Shown: positions 1 through 12,408 of the stretch, one piece after another
Layout of the letters: every line of letters begins with the position of its first letter
Numbering within the stretch: the first letter of the stretch is position 1
Made by a program: the position numbers and the translations under genes
Notes under the pieces: generated by a model
Databases searched by the model: none
What the model was told of the DNA's origin: nothing
Seen by the model: only the letters and a program-made list of their open reading frames with translations
NCBI RefSeq assembly: GCF_016801865.2
Contig: NC_068939.1
Coordinates: 121,011,671 to 121,075,670 of the forward strand
Direction of reading: 5' to 3'
DNA from: Culex pipiens pallens
Taxonomy: Eukaryota > Arthropoda > Insecta > Diptera > Culicidae
DNA: 64,000 nucleotides

Positions 1-755
1 CCTGGCCGGATGCAATCTTTACGACCCCCAACCCTTCACTCCCATCTGCCAGTGATGGCTCCATAAAGAAGCAAAACAATCATCACACAATCATCGCAAG
101 AAATGGCAACGGGAACTCTACACTGTTTGAAGCTGCTGCTGCTGCTGCCAATGCAAACCCTGTGTCGTATCCTTCCGGACCAGAGGCGTCTCGCCGGCCA
201 TGGCCATTGGCCAGGGCATCCAAGCTTCATAATCATAAATATAATTCGACCATAAAGACGGACTTAAATTGATTTTGCTCCCACTCTCACTCGGGGCCAT
301 ATTGAGCATGAGTAGCATGAGTTGGCAGTAGTTGTGTAGGAAATGGAGCTCATCGTTTTCCATTCCGGGATGCAAGATGCGTCCGTCCATCGCAGTCCCG
401 TCCATTCGTCCGGGGGTCAGCAATTCAATGAGCCGGAATAAGGAAGCAGGACATCGTTTCGAAGTGGGCTGGTGGTTTACAATAGAAGAAAAAGGGTTGA
501 CGAGGGACGCACTATTGTTGATAGAGTTGTGCGAACAAGATGAGTGTTTGAAACGTAATCTACCGCATCGGGGTTTCCTTGGCAGGATGTAAATTCTTGA
601 CGTTCCTTCAGGGCCAAGGAGACGATTTTGAGCTTGTTTGAGCAGGATGTATGAAGACATAACTCTTATAGCTTTCAACAAAGTAAACTATAAAACTTCC
701 TTACCTTTGAATTGTGTCGAAATTCCAATTCTTGAAACACGAACATCACGTGATC
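1..755. other. low-copy sequence, no gene recognised
   Basis: This stretch has fairly even base composition and does not obviously match other repeats in the window. A 187-codon open frame on the minus strand (118-681) resembles no family I know, has no visible domain and is Gln/Leu/Met-rich. I do not call it a gene. The most likely status is intron of the tincar-like gene whose later exons lie downstream. Confidence 0.4.
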
Positions 756-785
756 AATCCAATCCAATCCAATCCAATCCAATCC
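756..785. repeat. (AATCC)6 microsatellite
   Basis: Six perfect copies of the pentamer AATCC, followed by a one-base variant (AGTCC). It lies just left of a foldback fragment. Confidence 0.9.
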
Positions 786-835
786 AGTCCAAAAACCGGC
801 CACGTCAAAAAAGACTCCCGAGATGACACTTGATT

Positions 836-1406
836 TTTCTGGGACCGATTTTCCGAAAAAAAAAAAACCTGACTTTGAAGGTCTGTACCGTTCTCCAGAT
901 GTAATACTCGGTACAGGCCTTCAAACTTTGGCATTTTTTCGAAAAATCGGCCCCGGAAAAATCAAATGGCGTCTAAGGCGTCGCGAGGCGCGACGCATAT
1001 CTTTTTGCCGGGACCGATTTTTCGAAAAAATGCCAAAGTTTGAAGGCCTGTACCGAGCTCTAGATTGCTCCAAATTTCAATGTTATATATACCAAAAGAT
1101 GCGCAAGGATCTGGCCAACACGCCAATGATGTTGAAAATAAATGCTTCATTGGCCAAAAAGCCTCAAAAAGTGACATTTTTGAAAAAATCTTTTTTTACG
1201 GGTTAAATCCCATTTAAAATTGAAGGGCGGAGCGCCAGCTCCTGTTACGTCCAATCAAGCTCATATTTTTTTGGATTTGGGCTTAGTATGCTCACCGGAA
1301 CAAACCCTCGAATGCCCGCCAAAAAGTCATTTTTGTTACACTCTAATGCCCACCGGAACAAACCTCTGAATGCGCGCCAAAAGGTCATTTTTGTTACATC
1401 CTAATG
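836..1406. mobile_element. partial foldback element, same family as 46632-47615
   Basis: The centre is an inverted repeat in which the segments around 915-955 and 1020-1055 are reverse complements, separated by a GC-rich hairpin near 970-1000. The right arm, including GGGCGGAGCGCCAGCTCCTG at about 1226 and the terminus GTTACATCCTAATG, matches the complete copy at 46632-47615. The left arm is largely missing. The right terminal ~60 bp is present twice in tandem (about 1289-1345 and 1346-1406). No transposase is visible, so this is a non-autonomous relic. Confidence 0.75.
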
Positions 1407-1654
1407 TTTACGAGGTAACTGGAGGCGCTGTCAATATTGTTTACGTGTGGTTTTTGAAAAGGTCGTATGACATAATTACATAAATTATGTTCCCAAATTA
1501 TGTTTTCTTTTCTATCTTTGCATATATACGCGAGATAGTTACAAATATTACCTGATTTTTTCCACATTTATCATTTATTAGATGAATAAATCAAAGTTCT
1601 GCTTGACCATATAAGAAATACAACACAGCACACTGAACTAAACTAATCAACTGA

Positions 1655-3012
1655 GAGCAATTCTCTACGAAATCGGTCTTTTTTCTTCAATTTTAATTTT
1701 TGTATTTTTTAATCCGACTGAAACTTTTTTGGTACCTTCGGTATGCCCAAAGAAGCCATTTTGCATCATTAGTTTGTCCATATAATTTTCCTTACAAATT
1801 TGACAGATGTCCATACAAAAATGATGTATGGAAATTAAAAAATCTGTATCTTTTGAAGGAATTTTTAGATCCATTTGGTGTCTTAGGCAAAGTTGTAGGT
1901 ATGGATATGGCCTACACTGGAAAAAATAATACACGGTAAAAAAAAATTGGTGATTTTTTTTTTTAACTTTCTATCACTAAAACTTGATTTACAAAAAAAA
2001 CTATTTTTAATTTTTTTTATTTTTTGATATGTTGTAGAAGACATAAAATGTCAACTTTTCAGAAATTTCCAGGTTGTGCAAAAAATCATTGACCGAGTTA
2101 TGAATTTTTTAATCAATACTGATTTTTTCAAAAAATCTAAATTTTGGTCGTAAAAATTTTTCAACTTCATTTTTCGATGTAAAATCAAATTTGCAATCAA
2201 AAAGTACTCTAGTGAAATTTTGATAAAGTGCACCGTTTTCAAGTTATAGCCATATTTAAGTGACTTTTTTGAAAATCGTCGCAGTTTTTCATTTTTTAAA
2301 ATTAGTGCACATGTTTGCCTAGTTTTGAACAAAATATTTTTGAAAAGCTGAGAAAATTTTCTATATTTTGCTTCTCCGGACTTTGTTGATACGACCTTTA
2401 GTTGCTGAGATATTGCAATGCATAGGTTTAAAAACAGGAAAATTGATGTTTTCTAAGTCTCACCCAAACAACCCACCATTTTCTAATGTCAATATCTCAG
2501 CAACTAATGGTCCGATTTTCAATGTTAAAATATGAAACATTCGTGAAATTTTCCGATCTTTTCGAAAAATTCATAACTCGGTCAATGATTTTTTGCACAA
2601 CCTGGAAATTTCTGAAAAGTTGGCATTTTATGTCCTTTAAAACATATCAACAAATAAAAAAAAAATAAAAATAGTGTTTTTTGTAAATCAAATTTTAGTG
2701 ATAAAAAGTTAAATAAAAAAATCACCAAATTTTTTTTACCGTGTATTATTTTTTTCCAGTGTAGTCCATATCCATACCTACAACTTTGCCGAAGACACCA
2801 AATCGATCAAAAAATTCCTTCAAAAGATACAGATTTTTTAATTTCCATACATCATATTTGTATGGACATCTGTCAAATTTGTATGAAAAATTATATGGAC
2901 AAACTAATGATGCAAAATGGCTTCTTTGGGCATACCGAAGGCACCAAAAAAGTTTCAGTCAGATTAAAAAATACAAAAAAAATCGAATGACCGAAATCCT
3001 AGAGAACTGCTC
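1655..3012. mobile_element. foldback element, 1.36 kb
   Basis: The ends are inverted copies starting GAGCAATTCTCTACGAAATC on the left and ending GAGAACTGCTC on the right. Long arms (about 1655-2115 and 2565-3012) share features such as GCATACCGAAGGCACCAAA. A four-base CTGA flanks both ends (1651-1654, 3013-3016) and may be the target duplication. There is no coding capacity beyond chance frames that mirror each other in the arms. Related copies lie at 5710-7523, and a fragment lies at 11583-11760. Confidence 0.8.
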
Positions 3013-3450
3013 CTGAATAGCTTGAGTTTCCTTGAAACAAAATAAAATTAGTTTGATCCGTTCTGACAGTTGGTTTTAATTACGCTTTAAGAATACTTAA
3101 TAAATTTCAATCGAAAATGATTTAAACTAGCTGTTATTTAACATCAGGTTCTCGATGGAATTAAATGGTTCCCATGATCAAATTTGAGATTAAACCTTGG
3201 ATTAAACGTAAATCTTTTTAAAGAAAAAAGGACTGAAAAAAGTTTTTTATTTTTGTAATTTATGTCCAATGCGCATACGACGCCACGCGCTAAAAACTTG
3301 GTTCGATCTTGGTTCGATTTTGACTTCACTCGCTTTATGTGTGGATGACAGTCGTGACGTAGCCGTGGCTGGGGGTTTGTTTGCATTAGATTTGCTATGT
3401 TGTTGTCATGCGACTTCTTACTTGTGTTTTTTTTGTCTGACTGCCTGATA

Positions 3451-4858
3451 GGGGAGTTTGGGGTAATATGGACAGTGGGGGTAATTTGGACACCCCTTTA
3501 AAAATCGCGTTTTCTTCGGATATAATGTGAAAACGGCAATTTAAGTGATAAGGCTAGTACTAGTAATGGCCTAGAAGTATGGACAAACCAAAAAAGTTGG
3601 AATAGTTTAAGTAGTTTTGGTATAATATGTAACAGTTTCCAAAGGCCAGTTGGCACTGCCTTAAGTTCTAATATTTGAGGGTTGGGAAATAAGGTTTTGC
3701 AGGAGTTATATGGCAAAAAAGTGGACAATTTTTGTTTAAGGGGGTTGTTTGGACGATGCCTGAGATATGTACGTATAAAAATTGTGCATTTTATCCATTT
3801 TTATTATCAAAAATTGCAATTTATGATAGAACATGCTATGGGGGTAATTTGGACATGACTTGTGGGGTAATTTGGACATACCTGAAAGTCTACCTGTCAG
3901 GCAAAAAAAGTAATTTTCATGGTTGGTTGAGTTTTTAAAGGAATTTAAATACATTTAAAGGGTTCAAAACACTCAAAAAGAAATGTGACCAATAAGAACT
4001 TCCACAAAACCCCGATTATTCAATTTAGATAAATTTATTCCAATATTCGAATGGATGAAAATCTGATTACTGCAAATCTGGCGTTCAACTAGACTCTAAT
4101 GTTGATTGCTTTTAATTAATTTCTTTGACATTTCTAATTTCTTTGCTGGTTTATAATAATATTTAAATTTGAAGGGCTACAGAATGTAAAATAAAAAAAA
4201 ATGATAGTTTCAGGTTAATTAGTTCTATATAAAGATTGATTTATATAAATCCAAACGATACCATAATCACTAAAAACTATACTTGTGCCTAATCCAGAGT
4301 CAATGTTTAAATCATTTCAGAATTAATGAATCAATTTTGTATACTACACTAAACTATTTGTTATCTTCGTATTGAATTATAGTTCTATCACAAAATATAT
4401 TTAAACTTTTGATGAAATATTGTGAGCAAAAAAACACTTAAAAATATAAAGCAATTTAAAAACCAGGTTGATGGATATAAAACAAGCTCAAAAAATCAAA
4501 TGTTAAACTTATTCTTCAACATGTGTCCAAATTACCCCACAAAAGGTGTCCATATTACCCCACAAGGTATGTCCATATTACCCCACCCGGCATGTCCAAA
4601 TTACCCCACAAGGCATGTCCAAATTACCCCATAGGGGTGTTCATATTACCCCCACACAAACATGTGGGGGTAATTTGGACACCTTTTATTTTTTGCGATA
4701 AAAATGGATATTTCATCAAAATTTATCGAAATGAATGACATTTTTCCATCAAATATGGTCTCTATTATCCTCTGGTGTTATCCACATTCCTTTAAAATAT
4801 CCATACAGCCCGTGGCAGAGCAATTTCCTTAGGGTGTCCAAATTACCCCACACTCCCC
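3451..4858. mobile_element. TA-flanked 'word' element A (GGGGTAATTTGGAC), 1.4 kb
   Basis: The left end starts GGGGAGTTTGGGGTAATA and the right end finishes TTACCCCACACTCCCC, forming inverted repeats of about 24 bp with a TA on each side (3449-3450, 4859-4860). The terminal word, GGGGTAATTTGGAC or its complement, recurs about a dozen times: two copies at the left end, two at 3840-3880, a cluster at 4520-4680 and one at the right end. No transposase frame is present. The TA target suggests a Tc1/mariner-pogo type non-autonomous element; that placement is inference. Confidence 0.8.
4520..4682. repeat. tandem cluster of the element-A word
   Basis: Seven copies of GTCCAAATTACCCC or a close variant, spaced roughly 22-28 bp. 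Most point one way, and the last (GTGGGGGTAATTTGGACACC) points the other way. Spacers share a short motif (ACAAGGCAT or similar), so part of the cluster looks like a true ~26-bp tandem repeat. It lies inside element A. Confidence 0.85.
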
Positions 4859-5127
4859 TATGTCAGGCAACACGTTTCGCAGTGACTGTGACAGTTTGAG
4901 CTCGATCATTAATTGCATCAATGCACTGTGACGACATGTGCCTCATTTTTGGGTTATTTTTTTTCCACTTGGCCTTATAAACTCTTGTTCAGAAAAAAGT
5001 GGGTTTTGCTCATTATTTTGTAAAATCTGCACCAATTTTACTGAAATTATCATCACAGTTATGTTTAGACTGCATGATCATGATTGAAACTTAAAATCGA
5101 ATCTGAACTGCATTCAAAATATAATAC

Positions 5128-5202
5128 CGTCGCTTGTGTGCTATCTTGTGACACGTCTGCAGTTAAAAATAGGACGTGTCACAAGATAGCACACAAGCGA
5201 CG
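5128..5202. repeat. perfect 30-bp hairpin
   Basis: Bases 5128-5157 and 5173-5202 are exact reverse complements (30 of 30), separated by a 15-nt loop. The arms begin CGTCGCTTGTGTGCTATCTT. The flanks are AT-rich (ATAATAC / ATATAAT). It could be a very small MITE or an inverted-repeat transcript source. A weaker relative of the arm sequence (GATATCTTGACACGTCC) is near 35330. Confidence 0.9.
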
Positions 5203-5212
5203 ATATAATATA

Positions 5213-5564
5213 CAGTACTTTTCGATAACGTAGCCCAATTACCGATTTCTGTTCGCTAACTGGGCTGAACAGAAAATTCCGAGGGGGCCATCAATGCATT
5301 ATATTTTCGTAAAGAAATATAAAAATAAAAATATCTGATCCCATTTTTCATGTTTCCTTAAATTGTGACTTGAAATTTCACGAAAACGAAAACAAAGATT
5401 CATTAATTACACTTGTTTGTTGCACCCTATAACCCCTCAGTCATTTTGGTTTGTTTTTGTTTTTTGACGTTTGTCGGCTTTTTAAGTGGACTACAGCCCA
5501 GTTATCGAACGTTCAGTTAAAAGGCAGCCCAGTTAAACATCGCCCAGTTACCGAACAACTGCTG
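5213..5564. mobile_element. pogo-like MITE, 352 bp (word GCCCAGTTA)
   Basis: TA (5211-5212) precedes CAGTACTTTTCGATAACG, and GAACAACTGCTG precedes TA (5565-5566). CAG/CTG ends with a TA target are typical of pogo/Tigger-type elements. The word GCCCAGTTA/TAACTGGGC recurs at about 5232, 5260, 5496, 5527 and 5542 with small variations. It has no coding capacity. Confidence 0.75.
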
Positions 5565-5709
5565 TAATATAATATAATGTAAAATAATATCATCTAAAAG
5601 TTTTCCTAACTAAAATTGTTGAGTCATTTCATAGTAAGTGATGCAACACAAAATCATAAATTCACATGAATAATTCCAGGAAGCAACATTACCTGAGATT
5701 TTCAACCAT

Positions 5710-7523
5710 GAGCAATTCTCTACCAAAACCGGAAATGGATTTTATTTGTATTTTTTGATTTGGCTCAAACTTTGTGGGGGCCTTCCCTATGACCAAATAT
5801 GCTATTTTGTGTCATTGGTTCACCCATACAAGTCTCCATACAATTTTGGCTGCTGTCCATACAAAAATGGTATGTAAATATTCAAACAGCTGTAACTTTT
5901 GAGTGAATTTTCTGATCAATTTGGTGTCTTGGGCAAAGTTGTAGGTATTGTTGAGGACTTTTGAGAAAAAAATAGGTACACGGAAAAAAAATTTGCAGAT
6001 TTTTTTATCAACATTTTTTTTACTAAAACTCAATTTCCCAAAATACGTATTTTTTGATTTTCTAGATTTTTTGATATGTTTTAGGGGACAAAAATCCGCA
6101 ACTTTTGAGCCATAGAGAAACATGGTCAAAAAATCTGCCGCCGAGTTATGAATTTTTGAAAAAATAATGATTTTTGGAAAAAAATCGAAGTTTTATGCAA
6201 AAACAAGTTTGACATTACTTTTTAATGCAAAATTGAATTTGCAATCGAAAAGTACTTTACAGATTTTTTGATAAAGGGTTCCGTTTTCATGATATAGCCA
6301 CCGAAAGTTTGATTTTTGCGAAATATTTGCAGTTTTTCAATTTTTAAAAATAGTGACCATGAGTGACCATTTCTAAAATTTTTTTTTTTTGAAAAGTTCA
6401 GAAAATTTGCTATAAAATTGTCTAAGAGACATTGAAGATTGGACCTCGGGTTGCTGATATAGAGCCGCTTTAAAAAATATTTTGAAAAATTTTAAATCAA
6501 GACTAGCATTTTAAATGGGCGTAATATTCAATATTTGGCCCTTTTGAAATGTTAGTCTTGATTAAAAAAAATTCAAAATATTTCAAAAATGTTAGTCTTC
6601 ATAAAAAAAAATTCAAAATATTTTTTTCGAAAAGATCGGAAAATTTCACGAATGTTTCATGTATTAACATTGAAAATCGGACCATTAATTGCTGAGATAT
6701 CGTCATTAGAAAAAGGTGGGTTGTTTTGGTGAGATTTAGAAAACTTCAATTTTCGTGTTTCTTTTTCTTAAAGCGGCTCTATATCAGTAACCCGAGGTCC
6801 AATCTTCAATGTCTCTTAGACAATTTTATAGCAAATTTCTGAACTTTTCAAAAAAAATTTTTTTAGAAATGGTCACTCATGGTCACTATTTTTAAAAATT
6901 GAAAAACTGCAAATATTTCGCAAAAATCAAACTTTCGGTGGCTATATCATGAAAACGGAACCCTTTATCAAAAAATCTGTAAAGTACTTTTCGATTGCAA
7001 ATTCAATTTTGCATTAAAAAGTAATGTCAAACTTGTTTTTGCATAAAACTTCGATTTTTTTCCAAAAATCATTATTTTTTCAAAAATTCATAACTCGGCG
7101 GCAGATTTTTTGACCATGTTTCTCTATGGCTCAAAAGTTGCGGATTTTTGTCCCCTAAAACATATCAAAAAATCTAGAAAATCAAAAAATACGTATTTTG
7201 GGAAATTGAGTTTTAGTAAAAAAAATGTTGATAAAAAAATCTGCAAATTTTTTTTCCGTGTACCTATTTTTTTCTCAAAAGTCCTCAACAATACCTACAA
7301 CTTTGCCGTCAGAAAATTCACTCAAAAGTTACAGCTGTTTGAATATTTACATACCATTTTTGTATGGACAGCAGCCAAAATTGTATGGAGACTTGTATGG
7401 GTGAACCAATGACACAAAATAGCATATTTGGTCATAGGGAAGGCCCCCACAAAGTTTGAGCCAAATCAAAAAATACAAAAAATAAAAATGGTCGAAATCG
7501 GCCGATTTCGTAGAGAGTTGCTC
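5710..7523. mobile_element. large foldback element, 1.8 kb
   Basis: Two arms of about 760-790 bp (roughly 5710-6500 and 6765-7523) are near-identical reverse complements. The ends are GAGCAATTCTCTACCAAAAC and its complement-like GTAGAGAGTTGCTC. The unpaired centre contains short inverted pieces with AATGTTAGTCTTGAT. The open frames at 5812-6129 (minus) and 7110-7412 (plus) encode the same peptide because they are mirror copies, so I treat them as chance frames. It belongs with 1655-3012. Confidence 0.85.
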
Positions 7524-9882
7524 CCTTGTCGAACTCCTGGAATTTCAATAAGTGCTGGTGTACACTGAACATTTACAACGTACAACCCACACACCCAACC
7601 CAATGAGATCAATAAAATCCGGAACGCAACAAGTCCCTCGGCGAAGGGAGCACCACTTCAAAAACCTTGTCAAAAAGTCGTGCGTTTACTATTTGCAACT
7701 TCAGCTTCATAACTTTGCATACACCAATGGATCTCAAAGTGTAAGGATTCTTTCCAGGACACAACAACTTGTTCCGAGGAAAAAAAAAAAAGCTCGCTTT
7801 CAAACAACTCTCGGGCACACAAAAGTGTTTTCCGCCTCTTGAAGGGAAAGCATGGTGGCTTCAGAGTAGCAACGTTACACAACAACTTTTTCCGTTAAGT
7901 TTAGTTTTATTGCTGTTTTCTCATGTCGACAGCTGCGCAGAAAAAGAAGTAAAGTTACCTCTTTCTGCAAACAGCTGCTGGAAAAGAAAACGAAACTCGC
8001 CGTTGTTGGAATATTCAAATCTTCCCAAAAACCAACTTTAGTGAGTGGTCCTTTTTCGGAGTCGTAAAACTTTTCTTTCTTTCCGTCGGTTGCCTTTTTG
8101 AAATTGTTTTCTTTTCGTGAAACCTCTTTTGTGAGCTCATCCAATTTTAGTTTGGCTCATCTCCGATTCCTTAACAAGTTGTACTTCCTTCCTCCTGCTT
8201 CGATGATCTCATTTTCCTTTCACCATTTTTATTCGCCATTCTTCTCAAAAGATAAACAAACCCCTGAAAAGCCCCGGAAGCTGAAAACTGCAACGCATTT
8301 TTGCCCAAACCTAATCAAATGCTAACGAGATCCAATTGAACGGGAAGCAAAGAAGCTGGATAAACCATCACCATCGAGGTCTGAGACATTCCTTTGAACG
8401 ATAGGAAAATCGATGAAAAACAGCAGCAGCGGGGAAAATTGCGTTGATGTTTTTCCGATGCTTTCACTTCCGGTCCGTTTGGAAGCTGTGTGAAATGCTA
8501 ATGAACCAATTCTCGCTGGAGGGAGGAGGGAAACCTAGATGATTCTTCTCTTTTGTTTTCATTAACAAAATAGTATGCAAATGGATTGGGGAATGCTGGG
8601 AGCTCTTGTTTTTCTTGTTCAAAATTGTGTTCTTTTGTTAAACTTTTTTTTTTCCTTTTTACGGTGAAATATGACAAAAAGTATAAAAATCAGTAGAAAT
8701 TGGTGAATTTTGATGCCAAGTTCACAAATAAATTTTAATTAAATTAATATCAATTAACTTAATATTCGAAGTTAATGCAGCTGGCAGCTGAATTACTAGA
8801 TTTCAGAACAGTCTAAAACCAGTTCAATTGAATTCAAACTCAACCTCAAATACTTTCCTCATCCTGAAATTTAAGTTTGCCAAACAAAGCCAGGAAATTT
8901 AATAGAAAAGCGAAATTAAACTCCTAGCGCTATCTCCAGCAAACCACCAACGAAGAACTCAAATCGCAATCCTAGAGTTTCTTCTCCAAAACTACCTCCT
9001 ACCAGATTTCACAAAAAGCTGCTGCAATCAGATCTAAACGCCAGAACACCGCCGGCCCGGAGTCAATTTCACCGTCTTGATTTAAATTAATTTAGCCTTT
9101 GAAAAGGTTTCACTTCGCACAGCTGCTGCCATCCGTTTTCCCGGAGCAAACAGACGAAGATGAATCCGCCCCGTCCGCTCTGGATGGGAAACTATTGTTT
9201 CCCAGCGAAGCTCTCACAGACAGTTGAATTTTTATGCCTTCAAGGTGTGAAGTCTGTGCACAATGGCGACACTATATACGTGACTCCGGTTGAAGACAGC
9301 CAAGTCAGCGTGCCGTAGGAAAGTTAAATGAGTTGAAAATGGATGAATGGGGATGCCAGTTGGTGAATGAATAATTCAGAAAGGAAAAAATGCCATGCTG
9401 CTCATCGTACTATGCAGAATGGTTAACGAAACGAATGGTGATAAATTACAGTTTAAGAAATCACTGAGATTTAGTATCGATGAAGTATCCTAATCCAATG
9501 GTAGTTTGACAGATCGCTCCACAAGAAATTCATTGTTCACTACCTAATGAGTCAGGTACTCCCTTTTAAACAATAAATATAAAAAATACAATATTTCTTT
9601 TCAAAATATCATTTTAAATTTTAGGCATACTTTTGGGAACTATTTGTACAATTTTCCTTATTTAGCATTTTTTCAAATTTAATTTTTGTACTATTTGATT
9701 TGCAGGAAACTAAAATTTAACGATAGTTTCATTTTTTTGGTATTGAAAATCGAACGTATATTTGCAGTGCTTTCTCATTTAAAAAATTGATGTTAAAAAA
9801 AACATTTTTCCTGTTTCCTTTTCTTTTAGAGACTGTATAAATATTAGCAACCACTGGTCAAATCTTTAATATCTTTTAAGCA
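7524..9882. other. low-copy, probably intronic sequence
   Basis: No exon, RNA gene or complete repeat could be supported here. Bases 7560-9380 are less AT-rich than the surrounding repeats and look single-copy within the window, and 9540-9880 becomes AT-rich again. Open frames are short and overlapping on both strands with no recognisable domain. The position fits a long upstream intron of the tincar-like gene. Confidence 0.4.
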
Positions 9883-9884
9883 TA

Positions 9885-11378
9885 CAGTATGTAAAAAAAG
9901 TATTTACACCCCTTGGGCACTATGCACATTTTGTGATGAAACATGTAAAAAATTTAAAGTTTGACAGGAACCTAGTACTACGTTTTGTTCAGAAACACAT
10001 GCCAAACATTTTGCTACAAAAAGCTCATGAAAAGATGATTTCTATAAAAAGTTATATAACAAATACTATTACGAAAATAAAAAATGTGCAAAAAAAGTTT
10101 GTACACCTTTCGAAAAATTAACATAAATAATGTAATTTGTTGACAAATCACCATAAATCCAGTCTCCCAACTCCAAATAGGCATCCTTGACTGATTAAAA
10201 AAAATAATTTGGATTGAATATAAAGTTTACTAACTACTTAGTATAAAAGTTTATATAACTCTGGAAATTCTATATAAAACTTATCTAAACTTAATTTTGC
10301 AAACTTTTAACTCAACTAAATGTCAATATATTACCATAGAATTGCTAAATACACATTTTGGATTGGGTATAACACCGTTTTGGGGGTATTTGTATCGATA
10401 GAATAGATTTTTCGTTGAAATTTCGTACCAACCCGGAATTACGTCGTAGGAAAATCCGCCGGCATCCAAAACGGTCCACGATTCACAAGTCAACCTATGT
10501 GGAATCGGAAAGGGCATAAAATTTCCGATCTTTTGATACCCAAACATCTAGGTTTCTTTAAAACCTACGTTTTTGAATACCTGGGCAAAAAGTAAGTTTG
10601 ATCCACGAGAACAAAAATTACGAAATTCCATACATTTTTGGCAGGTTGCTCAAACGAAACCATAACAACGTTTTTGCTTAGGTATTTTAATACGTAGGTT
10701 TTAAAGAAAACCTAGATGTTTGGGTATCAAAAGATCGGAAATTTTATGCCCTTTCCGATTCCACATAGGTTGACTTGTGAATCGTGGACCGTTTCGGATG
10801 CCTGCGGATTTTCCTACGACGTTATTCCGGGTTGGTACGAAATTTCAACGAAAAATCTATTCTATCGATACAAATACCCCCAAAACGGTGTTATACCCAA
10901 TCCAAAATGTGTATTTAGCAATTCTATGGTAATATATTGACATTTAGTTGAGTTAAAAGTTTGCAAAATTAAGTTTAGATAAGTTTTATATAGAATTTCC
11001 AGAGTTATATAAACTTTTATACTAAGTAGTTTGTAAACTTTATATTCAATCCAAATTATTTTTTTTAATCAGTCAAGGATGCCTATTTGGAGTTGGGAGA
11101 CTGGATTTATGGTGATTTGTCAACAAATTACATTATTTATGTTAATTTTTCGAAAGGTGTACAAACTTTTTTTGCACATTTTTTATTTTCGTAATAGTTT
11201 TTGTTATATAACTTTTTATAGAAATCATCTTTTCATGAGCTTTTTGTAGCAAAATGTTTGGCATGTGTTTCTGAACAAAACGTAGTACTGGGTTCCTGTC
11301 AAACTTTAAATTTTTTACATGTTTCATCACAAAATGTGCATAGTGCCCAAGGGGTGTAAATACTTTTTTTACATACTG
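9885..11378. mobile_element. Tc1-like foldback element, 1494 bp
   Basis: TA (9883-9884) precedes CAGTATGTAAAAAAAGTATT, and the exact inverted end precedes TA (11379-11380). The arms (9885-10592 and 10672-11378) are almost perfect reverse complements around an ~80-bp loop. The ends resemble Tc1-type termini, with an A-tract followed by GTATTTACACCCC. A second similar motif (GTGCAAAAAAAGTTTGTACA) lies about 195 bp inside each arm, an IR/DR-like layout. Each arm also carries a 74-codon frame (10323-10547 minus, 10716-10940 plus) of higher GC content that may be captured sequence. No transposase is seen. Confidence 0.85.
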
Positions 11379-11582
11379 TATTTATAGGAAGTTTTCTGAT
11401 CATGCGAAAAGAAACAGTTTTCATCTTGGTCACATAACTTTCACAGGTATCATTAAACATCAATTTTCAGTAGATATAATTCGAAAGCGGCGCACGATAT
11501 AAAAATTTATAAAACTTTTTTTCCAACTTTTTCCATTATTTTTCGAAAAATTAACAACGCTGCCGAATTAATTTAAACCGAC

Positions 11583-12260
11583 TGAGCAGTTCTCTACGAA
11601 ATCGGTCTTTTTTTAGAATTTCAATTTTTGTATTTTTTAATCCGGCTGAAACTTGTTTGGTGCCTTCGGTATGCCCAAAGAAGCCATTTTGCATCATTAG
11701 TTTGTCCGTATAACTTTCCATGCAAATTTGGCGGCACATTGAAACATTCGTGAAATTTTCCGATCTTTTCAAAAAAATATTTTCAAAAAATTTTAACCAA
11801 GACTAACATTTTAAAAGGGCATAATATTGAATTTTTATCCCATTTGAAATGTTAGTCTTGATTCAAAAATTTTGAAAATATTTTTTTCGAAAAGATCGGA
11901 AAATTTCACGATTGTTTCATACTTTAACATTGTAAATCGGACCAGTAGTTGCTGAGATATCGACATTAGAAAACGGTGGGTTGTTTGAGTGAGACTTAGA
12001 AAACATCAATTTTCCTGTTTTAAACACTTGCATGGCAAAATCCCAGCAACTAAGGGCCGTATCAACAAAGTTCTCAGCTTTTCAAAAATATTTTTTTCAA
12101 AAGTGGGTGAACATGTGGATCTCAATTAAATGTATGCAAACGATGTCCGGATCCATCACCCAACCCATCGTTGGTTAGGTAATCGAGAGACCTTTCCAAC
12201 GAGTCCACAACATTGATAATCTGGCAACCCTGTCGCGAGTTATGACCACTTAAGTTAGGC
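11583..12260. repeat. composite of foldback-family fragments
   Basis: Bases 11583-11760 match the terminal region of the 1655-3012 element (CTCTACGAAATCGGTC, GCATCATTAGTTTGTCC). Bases 11760-12080 match its central part (GCTGAGATATCGACATTAG). Bases 12140-12250 match the 164-bp unit repeated at 61091-61580 (GATGTCCGGATCCATCACCC). It has no coding content. Confidence 0.65.
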
Positions 12261-12408
12261 GTCATCCATAAAGTACGTCACGCTCTAGGGGGGGAGGGGG
12301 GTCTGAGAAAGTGTGACATTGCGTGTTATAAGTATATCCAAATCCAATCCAAAGGTCGTCAGTTCAAATCCCGGGGTAGATGGAAGCTTATTTGTAAAAA
12401 GAGGTTTG

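Noticed and set aside
118..681. 187-codon minus-strand frame
   Set aside because: No recognisable domain, odd composition (long Gln and Met/Leu runs) and no splice or promoter support; length alone is not evidence.
5812..7412. Pair of ~100-codon frames
   Set aside because: They encode the same peptide only because they lie in mirror-image arms of a foldback element.
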